A stretch of 7,080 bases of DNA, taken from the NCBI GenBank assembly GCA_045546875.1, contig JAZQDP010000206.1:1-7080 (forward strand). Direction: 5' to 3'. Positions 6,149 to 7,080 of the stretch are shown piece by piece. This stretch comes from RUG11551 sp045546875 (GTDB taxonomy: Bacteria; Planctomycetota; Planctomycetia; Pirellulales; Thermoguttaceae). The position numbers and the translations under genes were made by a program. Positions within the stretch are counted from its first letter, which is position 1. Each line of letters opens with the position of its first letter. The notes beneath the pieces were generated by a model that saw only the letters and a program-made list of their open reading frames with translations, ran no database searches and was not told the origin of the DNA.

Positions 6149-6448
6149 TTATTCTGACAACAAATCTTTCAAAGCGAGTAAAAGCTCTTCGGTTGTAACG
6201 TTTTCGAGCAGGAATTTTTTCTCGCTGTTGGTTTGACCGGAAATTAAACTGATGCTGGATTTTCGGATGTCGAGCGTTTTAGCGAGAATAGCGATAATGG
6301 CGTCGTTCGCTTTTCCCTTTTCGGGGGCTTGTGTGCATTTAACAATAAGCCGCCCGTTGCGCTGCCCGGCAATTTCGTTCTTTCGCGCTCCCGGCTGCGC
6401 TTTAACTGGCAGGATAACGCCTTCGGAGGTTTGAGTTATTTCTAACAT
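6149..6448 (-). CDS. DUF167 / YggU-family protein (UPF0235)
   Basis: The 99-residue product matches the usual length and conserved pattern of this family: GVILPVKAQPGARKNEI (10-26), NGRLIVK (31-37), the signature APEKGKAN (41-48), LAKTLDIRKSSISLISG (55-71) and the following T73 and K77-K78. It is a small single-domain cytoplasmic protein found in bacteria, archaea and eukaryotes (E. coli YggU, archaeal MTH637); its biochemical role is not established. The ATG at 6448 is the natural family start. No Shine-Dalgarno is seen; a TATAAT element lies 56 bases upstream, so the gene is probably transcribed alone. It converges with the BRCT-MerR-TPR gene, 41 bases apart. Confidence 0.93.
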   Translation of the reverse strand: MLEITQTSEGVILPVKAQPGARKNEIAGQRNGRLIVKCTQAPEKGKANDAIIAILAKTLDIRKSSISLISGQTNSEKKFLLENVTTEELLLALKDLLSE

Positions 6449-6503
6449 GATATTTAATTTCTAAAATCTGAAAGCAGGGGTTGTCAAACAGATTGACGTC
6501 TCT

Positions 6504-6509
6504 ATTATA
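6504..6509 (-). promoter_or_regulatory. -10 element for the DUF167 gene
   Basis: The minus strand carries TTATAATAGAG, the same 11-mer as upstream of the membrane protein gene at 1918. TATAAT is perfect; the -35 is poor (TTTTGT, 16-base spacing). The predicted leader is about 45-50 bases. Confidence 0.5.
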
Positions 6510-6548
6510 AACTATTCCCGAATTTACAAAACGGGGAGGGGTGAGGGT

Positions 6549-6573
6549 AATTCGGAATGCGGAATTCGGAATT
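6549..6573 (+). repeat. AATTCGGAA direct repeat
   Basis: AATTCGGAA (6549-6557) recurs at 6563-6571 after the five bases TGCGG. It is followed by a CGCC-GAA-GGCG hairpin (6581-6591). Such AATTCGG runs occur as noncoding repeats in various genomes; no coding role is seen. Confidence 0.55.
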
Positions 6574-6609
6574 ACGCAAGCGCCGAAGGCGAACGTTTAT
6601 AAAATCTCA

Positions 6610-6636
6610 CGCGAAGTCCGCAAAGTGCGCGAAGTT
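6610..6636 (+). repeat. 9-bp tandem repeat, three units
   Basis: CGCGAAGTC, CGCAAAGTG and CGCGAAGTT follow each other without gaps. The period is a multiple of three, so any frame through it yields a repetitive basic peptide; this explains a false reading frame that spans it. Confidence 0.65.
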
Positions 6637-6644
6637 CTCAATAT

Positions 6645-6675
6645 TTAGGCGAGCCGGTGGCGTGTTAGTTCCCGG
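6645..6675 (+). repeat. TTAGGCGAGC hairpin repeat, copy 2
   Basis: It shares the first 13 bases (TTAGGCGAGCCGG) with copy 1 at 222 and ends CCCGG at almost the same distance. The central stem is degraded; only CCGG (6654-6657) with CCGG (6672-6675) remains. Confidence 0.6.
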
Positions 6676-6719
6676 GGGTAAAACGAAAATGTATTACATT
6701 TTTATGACAATGTCGGAGT

Positions 6720-6749
6720 GCGAGAGCGATAGCTCTCGCTTTTTCTTTT
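6720..6749 (+). terminator. orphan intrinsic terminator-like hairpin
   Basis: A perfect 8-bp stem (GCGAGAGC 6720-6727 with GCTCTCGC 6732-6739), GATA loop, then TTTTTCTTTT (6740-6749). By form it is a good plus-strand terminator, yet no plus-strand gene ends nearby. It could end an unseen small RNA starting after 6510, or be one of the hairpin repeats of this stretch. Confidence 0.6.
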
Positions 6750-6824
6750 ACCAAACATCACTGTTTAGCCCGGCTTGCGGCAGTCTCAGTCGCGTTTCGC
6801 CGAAGTCAAAAAACCAGGAGTACT

Positions 6825-6836
6825 GCGGCTTGCCGC
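6825..6836 (+). repeat. GCGGC/GCCGC short hairpin
   Basis: GCGGC (6825-6829) pairs with GCCGC (6832-6836). The core GCGGCTTGCCGCC is shared exactly with 258-270. Confidence 0.5.
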
Positions 6837-6893
6837 CGCTTTAACCTCCACCCCGCATATACCCTGCGAGGAAGTCGAAACCGTCTCCGGGGC

Positions 6894-6908
6894 GCGGACA
6901 ATGTCCGC
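6894..6908. repeat. GCGGACA/TGTCCGC palindrome
   Basis: A perfect 7-bp dyad (6894-6900 with 6902-6908) around one central base. It is the first of three perfect dyads packed into 65 bases. Confidence 0.5.
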
Positions 6909-6917
6909 ATTTCCCCC

Positions 6918-6936
6918 TTGACGGCGTTGCCGTCAA
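6918..6936. repeat. TTGACGGC/GCCGTCAA hairpin
   Basis: A perfect 8-bp inverted repeat (6918-6925 with 6929-6936) with a GTT loop. A run of A's follows on the plus strand. Confidence 0.55.
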
Positions 6937-6939
6937 AAA

Positions 6940-6958
6940 GTAGCCCGAGCCGGGCTAC
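6940..6958. repeat. GTAGCCCG/CGGGCTAC hairpin
   Basis: A perfect 8-bp inverted repeat (6940-6947 with 6951-6958) with an AGC loop, three bases after the previous hairpin. It has the same build (8-bp arms, 3-base loop) with an unrelated stem sequence. Confidence 0.55.
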
Positions 6959-7038
6959 ATCCAGAGGACTTTTTTGGCTTCGTCAATTTGGTATGCACAC
7001 TTCGCGGCAGAAAGCGACCAACGGGAGCGAAGTTGCGC

Positions 7039-7066
7039 TTAGGTAAGCCGGGAACGCGATCTTCCC
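7039..7066 (+). repeat. TTAGG hairpin repeat, variant copy
   Basis: TTAGGTAAGCCGGG resembles the start of copies 1 and 2 with two changes. The stem is GGGAA (7050-7054) with TTCCC (7062-7066) instead of GGGGC/GCCCC in copy 1, so both arms changed together while pairing was kept. Confidence 0.45.
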
Positions 7067-7080
7067 TCTCCCCTTTCCCC

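Larger units (their letters stand above)
6531..7080. other. gene-free mosaic of short intergenic repeats
   Basis: No credible gene is seen on either strand in these 550 bases. The stretch opens with a G-rich tract (6532-6547, GGGGAGGGGTGAGGG) and the window closes with a C-rich tract (7064-7080) that is roughly its reverse complement. Between them are an AATTCGG repeat, a 9-bp tandem repeat, two TTAGG hairpin repeats and at least five perfect hairpins. It reads as piled-up small repetitive elements between genes; it may continue past the window. Confidence 0.6.

Noticed and set aside
6252..6434. 60-codon plus-strand frame opposite the DUF167 gene
   Set aside because: The minus-strand gene has clear family motifs across the same bases; the opposite frame is a shadow.
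6557..6844. 95-codon plus-strand frame
   Set aside because: It is composed of the 9-bp tandem repeat, a TTAGG hairpin repeat and the terminator-like hairpin; the peptide reflects repeats, not a protein.
6531..7080. CRISPR array
   Set aside because: The repeats differ in sequence, are unevenly spaced and are not separated by uniform spacers; no cas gene is nearby.

Overview
The window most likely comes from a member of the Planctomycetota; the order cannot be fixed from this stretch. Three things point that way. (1) The 3' end of a 16S rRNA gene is followed within about 75 bases by a strong intrinsic terminator, not by spacer tRNAs and 23S; unlinked rrs and rrl genes are common in that phylum. 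(2) A secreted, cysteine-rich protein is built from YTV/PVTKT-type repeats, a family I know from planctomycete cell walls. (3) A BRCT-MerR-TPR regulator-like protein and intergenic hairpin repeats fit the same picture. This is recognition by eye; no search was run.

Layout. 1-220: end of 16S rRNA, short trailer, terminator. 222-270: two hairpin repeats. 302-1918 (minus): eight-segment membrane protein with a C-terminal ankyrin domain. 1919-2881: about 960 bases with no well-supported gene. It holds a minus-strand -10 element for the membrane protein, a near-consensus plus-strand promoter feeding a short transcript with a possible leaderless 40-residue basic ORF, a degenerate hairpin repeat, and then palindromes, a large stem-loop and a possible promoter ahead of the next gene. 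2882-4693 (plus): YTV-type envelope protein with the only strong Shine-Dalgarno in the window. 4704-6107 (plus): BRCT-MerR-TPR protein, 10 bases downstream and probably cotranscribed. 6149-6448 (minus): DUF167/YggU-family protein, convergent with that operon. 6449-7080: a minus-strand promoter, then a gene-free mosaic of short repeats and hairpins.

How the parts work together. The only convincing functional unit is the two-gene operon 2882-6107, which pairs an abundant-looking envelope structural protein with a multi-domain cytoplasmic protein that has DNA-binding and protein-interaction modules. Whether the second gene regulates the first is inference. The other genes look independent. I see no defence system, prophage, insertion sequence, CRISPR array or tRNA. 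The most distinctive items are the BRCT-MerR-TPR architecture, its coupling to a YTV protein, the small promoter-driven unit at 2068-2307, and a covarying hairpin repeat family present four times.
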